Made by a program: the position numbers and the translations under genes. From JALOLV01 sp046295175 (GTDB lineage: Bacteria > Bacteroidota > Bacteroidia > Cytophagales > Spirosomataceae), in contig JBKBNY010000012.1 in assembly GCA_046295175.1 (NCBI GenBank), positions 62,001-126,000 on the forward strand: DNA of 64,000 nt, written 5' to 3'. The notes beneath the pieces are model-generated. The model had not been told where the DNA came from. It saw nothing but the letters and a program-made list of their open reading frames with translations, and did not search any database. Below, piece by piece: positions 46,597 through 55,876 of this stretch. Position 1 is the first letter of the stretch, and each line of letters opens with the position of its first letter.

Positions 46597-48225
46597 ATGG
46601 CAAAACAAATCTTATTCGATACCGAAGCAAGAGAGAAAATGAAACGTGGTGTTGATACTCTTGCAAATACTGTGAAAGTAACTCTCGGACCAAAAGGTCG
46701 TAACGTAATCATTGACAAAAAATTTGGTTCACCTTCAATCACCAAAGATGGTGTTTCGGTAGCTAAAGAAATCGAATTGAAAGACCCAATCGAAAACATG
46801 GGTGCTCAATTGGTTAAAGAAGTAGCTTCAAAAACTGCCGACCAAGCAGGTGATGGTACTACTACTGCAACTGTATTGGCTCAATCAATTTATACAATTG
46901 GTGCTAAAAACGTAGCGGCTGGTGCAAATCCAATGGATTTGAAACGTGGCATCGAGAAAGCCGTTACTGCAATTGTTGGTTCATTGAAAGAGCAATCTAA
47001 GGCTATTTCTACAACAAAAGAAATCGAGCAAGTTGCAACAATCTCAGCAAATAACGATAGCGAAATCGGTCAGATGATTGCAAACGCTATGGAGAAAGTT
47101 GGCCGTGAAGGTGTAATTACAGTTGAAGAAGCTCGTGGTACCGAAACTGAAGTTAAAACTGTAGAAGGTATGCAGTTCGACAGAGGTTACCTTTCTGCTT
47201 ACTTCGTTACTAACGTTGAGAAAATGGAGGTTGAATTAGAGAAACCTTTCATCTTGATTTCTGAGAAGAAAGTTTCTTCAATGAAAGAATTACTTCCAGT
47301 TCTTGAAGGTGTTGCTCAAACAGGACGTCCTTTGTTGATTATCGCAGAAGACGTTGATGGCGAAGCACTTTCTACATTGGTTGTAAACAAAATCCGTGGT
47401 GCTTTGAAAGTTTGTGCAGTTAAAGCTCCAGGTTTTGGCGACCGTCGTAAAGCTATGTTAGAAGACATCGCAATCTTGACTGGTGGTACAGTTATCGCTG
47501 AAGAGCGTGGTTTCAAATTAGAAAACGCTGACCTAAGCTATTTAGGACATTGCGATAAAATCATTATCGACAAAGATAACACTACAATCGTTAATGGTTC
47601 TGGTGACCAAGACCAAATCAAAGCTCGTGTAAACCAAATCAAAGCTCAAATCGAAACTACAACTTCTGATTATGACCGTGAGAAATTACAAGAGCGTTTG
47701 GCTAAGTTGTCGGGTGGTGTAGCAATCATCTATATCGGTGCTGCAACTGAGGTTGAGATGAAAGAGAAAAAAGACCGTGTTGATGATGCACTTCATGCAA
47801 CTCGTGCGGCTGTAGAAGAAGGTATCGTTGCTGGTGGTGGTGTTGCATTAATCCGTGCTCAAGCTGCATTAGTAGATTTGAAAGGTGCAAACGAAGACGA
47901 GCAAACAGGTATCGAAATCATCAAATCGGCAGTTGAATCTCCACTTCGTACAATCGTAGCGAACGCTGGTGGTGAAGGCTCAGTAGTAGTACAGGCGGTG
48001 AAAGTTGGAACTGGTGCTTATGGCTACAATGCCCGTGAAGACAAATACGAAGATATGATTGGTGCAGGTATCATCGACCCAACGAAAGTAACTCGTTTGG
48101 CTCTTGAAAATGCAGCATCAATCGCAGGTTTGTTGTTGACAACAGAAGCTGTTGTTTGCGATATTCCAGAAGAAAAAGCTGAAATGCCGCACTCACATGG
48201 TGGCGGTATGGGCGGTATGATGTAA
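46597..48225 (+). CDS. groL: Chaperonin GroEL
   Basis: GroEL is the 14-subunit folding chamber. ATP-binding blocks TLGPKGRNVIIDKKFG and AGDGTTTATVLAQSI are intact, apical-domain segments follow, and the protein ends in HSHGGGMGGMM, the glycine-methionine tail with two His. Length (542 aa) is normal. The groES-groEL gap of 106 bp is long and repeat-rich. A strong terminator follows. Confidence 0.97.
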   Translation: MAKQILFDTEAREKMKRGVDTLANTVKVTLGPKGRNVIIDKKFGSPSITKDGVSVAKEIELKDPIENMGAQLVKEVASKTADQAGDGTTTATVLAQSIYTIGAKNVAAGANPMDLKRGIEKAVTAIVGSLKEQSKAISTTKEIEQVATISANNDSEIGQMIANAMEKVGREGVITVEEARGTETEVKTVEGMQFDRGYLSAYFVTNVEKMEVELEKPFILISEKKVSSMKELLPVLEGVAQTGRPLLIIAEDVDGEALSTLVVNKIRGALKVCAVKAPGFGDRRKAMLEDIAILTGGTVIAEERGFKLENADLSYLGHCDKIIIDKDNTTIVNGSGDQDQIKARVNQIKAQIETTTSDYDREKLQERLAKLSGGVAIIYIGAATEVEMKEKKDRVDDALHATRAAVEEGIVAGGGVALIRAQAALVDLKGANEDEQTGIEIIKSAVESPLRTIVANAGGEGSVVVQAVKVGTGAYGYNAREDKYEDMIGAGIIDPTKVTRLALENAASIAGLLLTTEAVVCDIPEEKAEMPHSHGGGMGGMM

Positions 48226-48246
48226 TGACCGTATAATAAATATATT

Positions 48247-48276
48247 AAAAAAGAGCGACGAAAGTCGCTCTTTTTT
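48247..48276 (+). terminator. Terminator of groESL
   Basis: A 13-bp stem AAAAAAGAGCGAC/GTCGCTCTTTTTT with a GAAA tetraloop ends in a T run. Confidence 0.9.
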
Positions 48277-48368
48277 GTTTACATTAGTTTAGCATTAATT
48301 ACAATTTAGCTTGAGTAAACAACGTGTTACTTATAGATTGCATTTATAAACTTCTAAATTATCATAAG

Positions 48369-48929
48369 ATGAAGCTATATGTGATGTTTATGGTGAGTTT
48401 GAGATGCAAAATGCTCGTTAAATCCGAATTAGAGAAGTTAGGTATCGATTATCGTAGTGTGGATTTAGGTGAAATCGAAGTTGTAGAAAACTTAAATCAA
48501 ACGCAGTGGGATACACTCAAATCAAATTTGAAGGTTTCGGGATTAGAATTGATGGATGATAAAAAAGCAATTCTAATTGATAAAATAAAAAATGTAGTCA
48601 TTGAAATGGTACATTATGAAGATGAAATCCCCAAAGTTAAAAACTCTGTTTACATAAGTGAAAAACTGCACTACGACTACACTTATCTTGCTAATCTCTT
48701 TTCTGAATCGACTGGTATGACAATTGAACATTTTATCATCATTCACAAAATTGAGAGAGTCAAAGAACTGCTCATTTACGATGAATTAAATCTTACCGAA
48801 ATCTCCTACAAATTGAATTATAGTAGTGTGGCTCACTTATCAAATCAATTCAAAAAAATCACGGGTCTTACTCCTTCATTCTTCAAAAAACTGAAATCAA
48901 AACGTCGAAATGCTCTCGAAAATATTTGA
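48369..48929 (+). CDS. Small AraC-family regulator with HMA-like N-terminal domain
   Basis: ATG at 48369 is preferred; the frame extends to 48324 with unlikely residues. Residues 1-70 (MKLYVMFMVSLRCKMLVKSE, then LEKLGIDYRSVDLGEIEV) resemble a ferredoxin-like heavy-metal-associated fold but keep only one Cys of the CxxC pair. Residues about 85-186 form an AraC DNA-binding domain (YTYLANLFSESTGMTIEHFI; LTEISYKLNYSSVAHLSNQF, quoted in parts). The promoter element at 48986 begins 57 bp past its stop, so it is the natural candidate to control the stress island. Confidence 0.8.
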   Translation: MKLYVMFMVSLRCKMLVKSELEKLGIDYRSVDLGEIEVVENLNQTQWDTLKSNLKVSGLELMDDKKAILIDKIKNVVIEMVHYEDEIPKVKNSVYISEKLHYDYTYLANLFSESTGMTIEHFIIIHKIERVKELLIYDELNLTEISYKLNYSSVAHLSNQFKKITGLTPSFFKKLKSKRRNALENI

Positions 48930-48985
48930 TTATCCTCAAAAAATCTCTTCAATACATTAAACCGAATGAATCATAAACATTTCAA

Positions 48986-49054
48986 AATGTGTGAATTATG
49001 TAATTTTCATTCACAATTATGTAATGAGTTTTTCTAATAATATCACGTCATTTG
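48986..49054 (+). promoter_or_regulatory. Regulated promoter A of the stress island
   Basis: Direct repeats AATTATGTAAT start at 48994 and 49015, exactly 21 bp apart, preceded by AATGTGTG. The -7-like TTTG ends at 49054, 28 bp before the ATG at 49083. The same arrangement with the same distances recurs at 55784-55852. Confidence 0.7.
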
Positions 49055-49082
49055 TACTTCATTAGTGTAAACAATTATCAAA

Positions 49083-49271
49083 ATGACAATCATTGAAAGT
49101 ACAGATGGGAGAAGCGATGGAAAAGTTATCAGCAACAAAATACTGGAACCCCAAAATGTAACCGAGGTAGAAATTGGAGATTATGGAAAAGTGCCGAGTG
49201 TGAGTATTGTCCCGCATTACACTGTGTTGCAAGCAAGACCCAGAAAGCAAAGAAATAAGATAGTTATGTAA
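49083..49271 (+). CDS. Small 62-residue protein of unknown function
   Basis: The protein has no signal peptide or membrane segment. It is hydrophilic, with an acidic first half (EPQNVTEVEIGDYGKV) and a basic end (ARPRKQRNKIV). I recognise no family. The evidence that it is real is its own promoter with the shared regulatory element 28 bp before the ATG. An opposite-strand frame at 49062-49250 is judged a shadow. Confidence 0.55.
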   Translation: MTIIESTDGRSDGKVISNKILEPQNVTEVEIGDYGKVPSVSIVPHYTVLQARPRKQRNKIVM

Positions 49272-49346
49272 ATTAAGCTTTGGCGTAAAGGCCGTTTGTA
49301 ATCAATATAAAAGCACCATATACTATGTGGTGTTTTTTATGATATT

Positions 49347-49907
49347 ATGAAAACAAAAGATATAAACCAACTCTTGACAGATGAAAATGACCATCTGAAT
49401 AAGCTTCACAAAATTGTTGAAGATAGCCTCCGTGCCGAAAAACTAATCATCCAAAATCTACTAAATCCACCCTTAGAAATTTTATCGAGAGGGCAAAAGA
49501 TTTCGGATAAAGTAGCCATTTTTGGTGGGAGTTGGCGGTTTATTATCCTTTTTGTTTCCATTTTGATTGTTTGGATTGTGTTCAATGTATTTGCAATCGG
49601 AATCTATAAATTTGACCCGTATCCGTTCATTTTGATGAATCTTGTGCTTTCTTGTATTGCTGCTCTTCAAGCCCCAATCATTATGATGAGCCAGAATCGG
49701 CAAGAAGAAAAAGACCGAATGAGAAACGAAAACGACTACCTAATAAATCTTAAAGCAGAAATGCAAATACGTGGGCTTCATCAAAAAATGGACGTTTTGT
49801 TAGAAGAACAGATAAAAACACTGTTTGAGATTCAAGAAAAGCAGTTTTTAATGCTTCACAAAATCGAACAAAGAATTGAAAAGCTCACAAAGAATATCAG
49901 TGAATAA
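49347..49907 (+). CDS. DUF1003 membrane protein
   Basis: The DUF1003 core is complete: LSRGQKISDKVAIFGGSWRF, two membrane helices (FIILFVSILIVWIVFNVFAI and PFILMNLVLSCIAALQAPII) and SQNRQEEKDRMRNENDYLIN. A C-terminal coiled-coil tail runs to residue 186. The family is found near cation transporters and stress genes but has no proven function. The gene follows the 62-aa gene and precedes the universal stress protein by 35 nt. Confidence 0.88.
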   Translation: MKTKDINQLLTDENDHLNKLHKIVEDSLRAEKLIIQNLLNPPLEILSRGQKISDKVAIFGGSWRFIILFVSILIVWIVFNVFAIGIYKFDPYPFILMNLVLSCIAALQAPIIMMSQNRQEEKDRMRNENDYLINLKAEMQIRGLHQKMDVLLEEQIKTLFEIQEKQFLMLHKIEQRIEKLTKNISE

Positions 49908-49942
49908 TTAAGTGATTTCTTAAATCAGTAAAATTTATAGCC

Positions 49943-50800
49943 ATGAAAAAAATTCTTTTTCCAACCGACTTCAGTGACAATGCCTTACATGCTTCAAAGT
50001 ACGCTTCGATGCTCGCTAAGCGGCTCAACGCCAAGATAATTATGTTGCATATTTATTCAAACCCCGTCTTTACTGAGTTTCAATTACCTTATACGGTTCA
50101 AAATTTTGAGGATAAAGTCAGAGAAAACGAAGATAAATTTTTAAATGATTTTGCTAAGAAGTTTTTGAATGAAACTGGTTTTGCTACAGAACATTTAACC
50201 AAAGTGAATGAATATGGAACAACACCCGGCGATGATATTGTAGCATTTGCAAAAAATCATAAAGTTGATTTTATCGTGATGGGAACCAAAGGAGCTTCGG
50301 GGTATTTTGAAAAATTGCTTGGTACTAATGCCCAAAGTGTTATGAACAAATCAGATTGCCCCGTTTGGATTATTCCAGAAGATGCCAATTTGAGTTATCC
50401 TGAACTTATCATGTATGCCGCCGACTACAAAGAAGATGAAGTTTTGGCAACAAATACTATTATTGAGATTACCAAGCCTCTTGGCATTAAATACAAAGTT
50501 GTACACATTCGTGATTATTTTGAAATGAATGTCGTTCAGAGTGTTAAAGAAATTGCCGATGATTTAAAAGATAGATTTGAAGGTCAAGAAATTGAGTTTA
50601 AAAACTTGAATCGAACGAGTGTAATTGAGGCTCTCGAAACATACATCCAAACCATAAAGCCAGATGTTTTGTCGTTGGCAGTTCACGATAAATCTTTTCT
50701 GAGCAAAATATTTGATACAAGTATCACCAAACATTTTGTGCAACAAGCCAAACTACCATTACTAACTTTCAGAAAAAATCCCGTTTGGGCTGATTTATAG
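49943..50800 (+). CDS. Universal stress protein with tandem UspA domains
   Basis: Two UspA domains make up 285 residues. The first opens KKILFPTDFSDNALHASKYA and carries the ATP-binding pattern GTKGASGYFEKLLGT (G-2x-G-9x-G-T). The second (about 150-285) is more divergent, keeping SLAVHDKSFLSKIFDTSITK. The protein is cytoplasmic. Genes on both sides are on the same strand with short gaps, suggesting one stress operon. Confidence 0.9.
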   Translation: MKKILFPTDFSDNALHASKYASMLAKRLNAKIIMLHIYSNPVFTEFQLPYTVQNFEDKVRENEDKFLNDFAKKFLNETGFATEHLTKVNEYGTTPGDDIVAFAKNHKVDFIVMGTKGASGYFEKLLGTNAQSVMNKSDCPVWIIPEDANLSYPELIMYAADYKEDEVLATNTIIEITKPLGIKYKVVHIRDYFEMNVVQSVKEIADDLKDRFEGQEIEFKNLNRTSVIEALETYIQTIKPDVLSLAVHDKSFLSKIFDTSITKHFVQQAKLPLLTFRKNPVWADL

Positions 50801-50851
50801 ATTTTTTTATTCGTACAGAATCTTGACAATGTCGATTTATGCAACTCACCA

Positions 50852-52486
50852 ATGAATAATCATGCTAATTTCGGTACAGAGCTGTTTTCAAACTTTCGAA
50901 GTTTGTTAAAACTAAGTTTGTATTGTTTGTTGATTTTCATTTGGGGGTGTGAAAAGACTAAAGCTAAGTTAAAGATAAATGGTATTGATGATAGTGTATA
51001 TTCTGAATTGGATTACACCAAAAGTGTGCTCGATAGTACCCAAATCAATGCTTTTTTTATTGCAAATCGTACTTTTCAAAATGTAAGAGAACCTCTCATT
51101 GATTTTTACAAACGAAGAGCATTTCAGTATGCATGGTTTAATCAAGATGGGTTAATTGATGCAACTTTTACATTTTACAGCCAACTTCAACTATTCAGTG
51201 ATGATTTTGGTGATAAATCCCTAATTAATCCAAAATTGGATTCATTATTGGTTTTATTTCATTCCAATGAAGAACAATTGAGGAATGATAAATCAAGTGT
51301 ATTAAATCTTGAATTATTACTTACTGCATCATTTTTTCAATATTCTGATAAAGTTTACGGCGGAACTGCAAAGAATACTTTAGACCTCGAATGGTTTATC
51401 CCAAGAAAGAAAAAAAACTATCAGGTTCTGCTCGATTCTTTAGTTTCAGCAACTTCTTCACAATTATACGAACCTCAAAATCAATATTATAAACCTCTCA
51501 AAGCAAAATTGAGCGAATACCGCTCAATTGAAAAAAAAGGAGGTTTTCCCAAAATTAACTGTGCTAAAAAAATTATATTGTTAGGTGATGAAGATTCATG
51601 TTTGATAAACGTAAAAAAATATCTCCTACTTACTGGAGATTTAAAGTCTGCCGATAGTTCGGCAACCTTTGATGATTCTTTACAAATGGCTGTATTGAGG
51701 TTTCAACACCGAATGGGCCTGAAAGAAACGGGGAAAATTAACCAAGAGACCATTGTCGAGCTTAGTCAACCGATTGAATTCCGGATTAAGCAGATGATGG
51801 TCAACTTGGAACGTCTCCGTTGGATACCCGAAGTACTCGAAAACGACTACTTGTTGGTCAATATTCCAGCTTACAAGTTACATATCTTTGAGTCTGGGAA
51901 GCATCATTGGGTTACAAATGTAGTGGTTGGTCAGCAGGTCAAGCAAACTACTATTTTTAAAGGAAATATCTCGCAAATCATACTCAATCCATATTGGGGA
52001 ATACCCAAAAGTATAGTTGTGAACGAGATTTTGCCTAAAATCAAACGAAATAGACATTATTTATCACAGAATAATATCGAAATAATTAATGGAAATTATC
52101 GCCAGAAACCCGGTAAAAAGAATGCATTAGGAGAAATTAAATTTCTGTTCCCGAATCACTTCAATATTTATCTTCACGATACTCCATCAAAAAGGTTATT
52201 TGATGAAACCAAAAGAGCGTTTAGCCACGGGTGTATCAGAGTCGAAAACCCGAAGTTGGTTGCTCTTTGGTTATTAAGAAAAAATACCGATTGGAATGAG
52301 CAAAAAATGGTAAAAATCCTTAAAACAGATACCGAAACGAGTATTAATCTTAAACCGACAGTTCCGATTTACATCGCTTATTTTACGGCTTGGGTAGAAA
52401 GCAACGGTGAATTAAATTTTAGAAACGATTTATACAACTTAGACGATAAACTTGCAAAAGAAATTTTTGCCTTAAATGATAAGTAA
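50852..52486 (+). CDS. L,D-transpeptidase (YcbB/LdtD-like), likely lipoprotein
   Basis: L,D-transpeptidases make 3-3 cross-links in peptidoglycan, a known response to envelope stress. The N-terminus has SLYCLLIFIWGCEK, where IWGC could be a lipobox. A peptidoglycan-binding segment (MAVLRFQHRMGLKETGKINQ) precedes the YkuD core: LVNIPAYKLHIFESGKHHWV, ILNPYWGIPKSIV and the catalytic SHGCIRVENP (His459, Cys461). Length fits the YcbB family. Confidence 0.88.
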   Translation: MNNHANFGTELFSNFRSLLKLSLYCLLIFIWGCEKTKAKLKINGIDDSVYSELDYTKSVLDSTQINAFFIANRTFQNVREPLIDFYKRRAFQYAWFNQDGLIDATFTFYSQLQLFSDDFGDKSLINPKLDSLLVLFHSNEEQLRNDKSSVLNLELLLTASFFQYSDKVYGGTAKNTLDLEWFIPRKKKNYQVLLDSLVSATSSQLYEPQNQYYKPLKAKLSEYRSIEKKGGFPKINCAKKIILLGDEDSCLINVKKYLLLTGDLKSADSSATFDDSLQMAVLRFQHRMGLKETGKINQETIVELSQPIEFRIKQMMVNLERLRWIPEVLENDYLLVNIPAYKLHIFESGKHHWVTNVVVGQQVKQTTIFKGNISQIILNPYWGIPKSIVVNEILPKIKRNRHYLSQNNIEIINGNYRQKPGKKNALGEIKFLFPNHFNIYLHDTPSKRLFDETKRAFSHGCIRVENPKLVALWLLRKNTDWNEQKMVKILKTDTETSINLKPTVPIYIAYFTAWVESNGELNFRNDLYNLDDKLAKEIFALNDK

Positions 52487-52507
52487 GTTTTAAAACATTG
52501 ATGATTT

Positions 52508-55015
52508 ATGCCTTTAGCAATTCCCAAAAACATTCATGGATTGAGTAACGAACAAGTGCTTGCATCTCGTGAATTGCACGGCAGTAATCAACTTGTCTTT
52601 GAGAAAAAGAATGAATTTTTGGCAGTAATTATAAGAGTTGGCAAAGACCCAATGGTAATTTTACTGTTTGTGGCTTCGCTCATTTATTTTGTGAGCGGTA
52701 AAACTGGAGACGGAATTTTTTTAGCTTCGGCAATCATCTTTCAGTCGGGTATTTCGATGTTTCAGTACACTCGAAGCCGAAATGCACTCGAAAATCTCAA
52801 AGAATTTATTGTTTCTCATTGTAAAGTTATTCGTGATTCAAACATTGAAATCATAAATAGCAACGATTTAGTTTTGGGCGATTGTCTTTTGGTTGAAGAA
52901 GGTACATTAGTACCTGCCGATGGATTCATTATTCATTCAAATGATTTTTCGCTTAATGAATCAATTCTAACTGGCGAATCTTTAGCAGTTTTTAAGGATA
53001 AATCTACCCAACAAAACCAAGTTTTTCGAGGTACAACCGTGAGTAGTGGTTTAGCAATTGTAACAATAACTGCTATTGGTAATCAAACAAAACTCGGCAA
53101 GATTGGTAAAAGTATTGAAGGAATTGATGAAGAAAAAACACCTTTAGAATTACAAATCGCCAATTTTGTCAAGAAAATGGCTTACCTCGGTGGAGTAATA
53201 TTTGTCATTGTTTGGCTTTTCAATTATTGGCATTCTAAACATTTTCTCAATAGCCTTTTGCAGTCGCTTACGCTGGCAATGAGTATTCTTCCAGAGGAGA
53301 TTCCGGTTGCTTTCACCACATTTATGGCTCTTGGAGCTTGGCGATTGATGAAAATGGGGATTGTTGTTAAGCAAATGAAAACCGTTGAAACCCTCGGAAG
53401 TTCAACGGTGATTTGTATTGACAAAACCGGAACATTGACCGAAAACATAATGGATTTGGCCAAAGTTTATAATTTTGAAACCGACCAAGTTTTTATTCCA
53501 AAAGATAAACTGAGCGATAGTGATAAAAATCTTATCACTTTGGCAATGTTTGCCAGCGAGCCAATGCCATTCGACCCAATGGAAATTGCTCTTCATAAAT
53601 CCTATTCTAATTTCATTCAAATAGACAAAAGACCATTTTTTAGCCTAATTCATGAATACCCCTTGGGTGGCAAACCTCCCATGATGACCCATATTTTTAG
53701 AGATAAAAAGGGCGAAACAATAATTGCCGCAAAAGGAGCTCCCGAAGCATTAATTCGACATTCAAATCTCGAAAATCTTCAAATACAAAAATTAGAAGGA
53801 ATCATAAAATCATTCGCCGATGAAGGGTATCGAGTATTGGCGGTTGCAAATGCAACCTTTGAAACTGATGATTTTCCGAAAACTCAGCAAGAATTTAAGT
53901 TTAGTTTCAAAGGAATTGTGGCCTTTTATGACCCACCCAAGGCCAATATTGAGTATGTTTTGAAAAATTTTTATCATGCAGGTATCAATGTGAAAATAAT
54001 TACGGGTGATAATGCTGCCACTACTATTTCGATAGCTAAGCAAATCGGATTTAAAGATTATCAAAAGCAAATTGATGCCAATGACCTTATGAAACTTACT
54101 GATGATGAGCTTCAGAAGTGTGTTTCGGAGACACAGGTTTTTACAAGAATGTTTCCAGAGGCTAAGTTGAGGGTGATTAATGCTTTGAAAGCAAATAATG
54201 AAATTGTAGCAATGACGGGTGATGGCGTAAATGATGGGCCAGCATTGAAAGCATCACATATTGGTATTGCGATGGGTAAAAAAGGTACAGAAATAGCCAA
54301 ACAAGCAGCTTCATTGATTCTTCTTAAAGATAATTTAGCTAAAATGGTGCAAGCGGTTTCGATGGGACGTAAAATTTATTCAAATCTTAAAAAAGCGATT
54401 CAATATATCATTTCGATTCATATACCTATAATCTTAACGGTATTTGTGCCATTAGCTTTAGGGTGGATTTATCCCAACATATTTTCACCGATTCACATAA
54501 TCTTTTTGGAATTGATTATGGGGCCGACATGCTCAATAATTTACGAAAACGAGCCACTCGAAAAAAACATTATGTCTCAAAAACCTCGACCATTCACAGA
54601 TACTTTTTTTAGTTGGAGAGAGCTTACAACAAGTATAATCCAAGGTTTAGTTATTACATTAGGCACTATGTCGATATATCAGTTTTCTGTAATAAATGGC
54701 TATACCGAAGCATTGACTCGGACAATGGTTTTTACAACTCTCATAACAGCCAATATTATGCTCACGATGGTGAATCGTTCGTTTTACTATTCAATGTTTA
54801 CTACCATGAGATATAAAAATAATTTGGTAGTGTTAATTGCCATGATTACAATTTTCTTGACTTCTTTAATGCTTTTTATCAAACCAATCAATCAATTTTT
54901 TGAATTTACTGACCTAACAATTTCAAATTTAGGTATTTGTTTAGGGGTTGGTGTAGCTTCTGTTTTGTGGTTTGAGGGCATCAAGTGGATAAAAAGGTTC
55001 AAAAACAAGGCGTGA
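52508..55015 (+). CDS. Cation-transporting P-type ATPase
   Basis: Motifs in order are TGES (about residue 155), PEEIP in the fourth membrane helix, the phosphorylation site DKTGTLTEN (Asp305), the nucleotide-binding KGAPEALI and the hinge MTGDGVNDGPALKASHIG. The 835-residue length and the six C-terminal helices point to the P2/P3-like ion pumps. PEEIP differs from the PEGLP of calcium pumps, so the ion is open. It follows the L,D-transpeptidase gene by 21 nt. Confidence 0.88.
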   Translation: MPLAIPKNIHGLSNEQVLASRELHGSNQLVFEKKNEFLAVIIRVGKDPMVILLFVASLIYFVSGKTGDGIFLASAIIFQSGISMFQYTRSRNALENLKEFIVSHCKVIRDSNIEIINSNDLVLGDCLLVEEGTLVPADGFIIHSNDFSLNESILTGESLAVFKDKSTQQNQVFRGTTVSSGLAIVTITAIGNQTKLGKIGKSIEGIDEEKTPLELQIANFVKKMAYLGGVIFVIVWLFNYWHSKHFLNSLLQSLTLAMSILPEEIPVAFTTFMALGAWRLMKMGIVVKQMKTVETLGSSTVICIDKTGTLTENIMDLAKVYNFETDQVFIPKDKLSDSDKNLITLAMFASEPMPFDPMEIALHKSYSNFIQIDKRPFFSLIHEYPLGGKPPMMTHIFRDKKGETIIAAKGAPEALIRHSNLENLQIQKLEGIIKSFADEGYRVLAVANATFETDDFPKTQQEFKFSFKGIVAFYDPPKANIEYVLKNFYHAGINVKIITGDNAATTISIAKQIGFKDYQKQIDANDLMKLTDDELQKCVSETQVFTRMFPEAKLRVINALKANNEIVAMTGDGVNDGPALKASHIGIAMGKKGTEIAKQAASLILLKDNLAKMVQAVSMGRKIYSNLKKAIQYIISIHIPIILTVFVPLALGWIYPNIFSPIHIIFLELIMGPTCSIIYENEPLEKNIMSQKPRPFTDTFFSWRELTTSIIQGLVITLGTMSIYQFSVINGYTEALTRTMVFTTLITANIMLTMVNRSFYYSMFTTMRYKNNLVVLIAMITIFLTSLMLFIKPINQFFEFTDLTISNLGICLGVGVASVLWFEGIKWIKRFKNKA

Positions 55016-55112
55016 ATTATGAAATTTTTGATAATTGGTTCTTCGTGAATTTGTAACTCAACGCTTATCATACATTGCTGATTTATCCATAATTTTTAAA
55101 CAATTCAATTTT

Positions 55113-55751
55113 ATGAAAAATTATTCATCCATAATTTGTGGTCTATTTTTCTTGACCCAAATACATGCATATTCGCAGAATCAGAATCTTGGGAATAAAT
55201 TGAGGTTTGGTTTTAAAGCAGGGAATAACTTCTCAAATGTTCAGGTTTCTCAAACAAACGAATTCGCTTCTTCGGGTAAGTTTGGAATGGCTGCTGGGTT
55301 ATATTTGGGTTATCCAGTTGGTAGGCTACTTGGATTTCAGACCGAAGTATTGTTCTCACAAAAGGGTTATAAAACTACTGGTACTTTATCAGGAAATAAG
55401 TTTAACTTAACCCGAATCTCAAATTTTATTGATGTTCCATTGTTGATTTCAATCAATGCCGCCAAATTCATGACGGTTCAGTTCGGGCCTCAATTTTCGT
55501 ACCTCGCAAACCAAAAAGATACATTTTCCGATTCTTCGGTTACTGTCGAGCAGCAAAGCTTATTTAGTAATAATACCCCACGAAAAAATATTTTTTCATT
55601 TACAGGTGGCATTGATTTTAATTTAAAAACAATCACAATCGGCACGAGAGCAGGTATCGACATCCAAAATAACAATGGTGATGGCTCAATACCAAACCCG
55701 AGATATAAGAATATTTGGCTGCAAGCAACGCTTGGTGTGAATATCTTTTAA
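55113..55751 (+). CDS. Outer-membrane beta-barrel protein (PorT/OmpA-like family)
   Basis: ATG at 55113 gives a signal peptide (MKNYSSIICGLFFLTQIHAY); upstream codons to 55035 are unlikely. The mature part is an eight-strand-like barrel: RFGFKAGNNFSNVQVSQ, GMAAGLYLGYPVGRLLG, FQTEVLFSQKGYKTTG, NFIDVPLLISINAAKF and the final WLQATLGVNIF. It matches the outer-membrane barrel domain common in Bacteroidota, with unknown transport or structural role. Confidence 0.82.
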   Translation: MKNYSSIICGLFFLTQIHAYSQNQNLGNKLRFGFKAGNNFSNVQVSQTNEFASSGKFGMAAGLYLGYPVGRLLGFQTEVLFSQKGYKTTGTLSGNKFNLTRISNFIDVPLLISINAAKFMTVQFGPQFSYLANQKDTFSDSSVTVEQQSLFSNNTPRKNIFSFTGGIDFNLKTITIGTRAGIDIQNNNGDGSIPNPRYKNIWLQATLGVNIF

Positions 55752-55783
55752 GCAAATCAATTTATGTCAAAGAGACTCTCAAT

Positions 55784-55852
55784 AATGTGTGAATCTTGTA
55801 ACTTCTCAAAACAATTTTGTAACACATTAATCTATGGATGTACATACCTTTG
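55784..55852 (+). promoter_or_regulatory. Regulated promoter B of the stress island
   Basis: AATGTGTG is followed by AATCTTGTAAC (55792) and AATTTTGTAAC (55813), 21 bp apart, with TACCTTTG at 55845-55852. About 43 of 69 positions equal promoter A, including the distance to TTTG. The ATG is at 55877. Confidence 0.75.
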
Positions 55853-55876
55853 TTAGTATAGTTTAATCAAAAAATA

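Noticed and set aside
49062..49250. Minus-strand 62-residue frame opposite the small gene at 49083
   Set aside because: The plus-strand frame has a promoter with conserved spacing; the minus frame has none and its composition looks random.
49311..49338. Hairpin-like CACCA...TGGTG followed by T run between the 62-aa gene and DUF1003 gene
   Set aside because: Only five perfect pairs with a bulge; too weak to call a terminator.
55045..55058. GTGAATTTGTAACT upstream of the outer-membrane barrel gene resembles the first box of the shared regulatory element
   Set aside because: The second TGTAA box 21 bp downstream is missing and no TTTG lies at the expected distance, so it is only a partial match.
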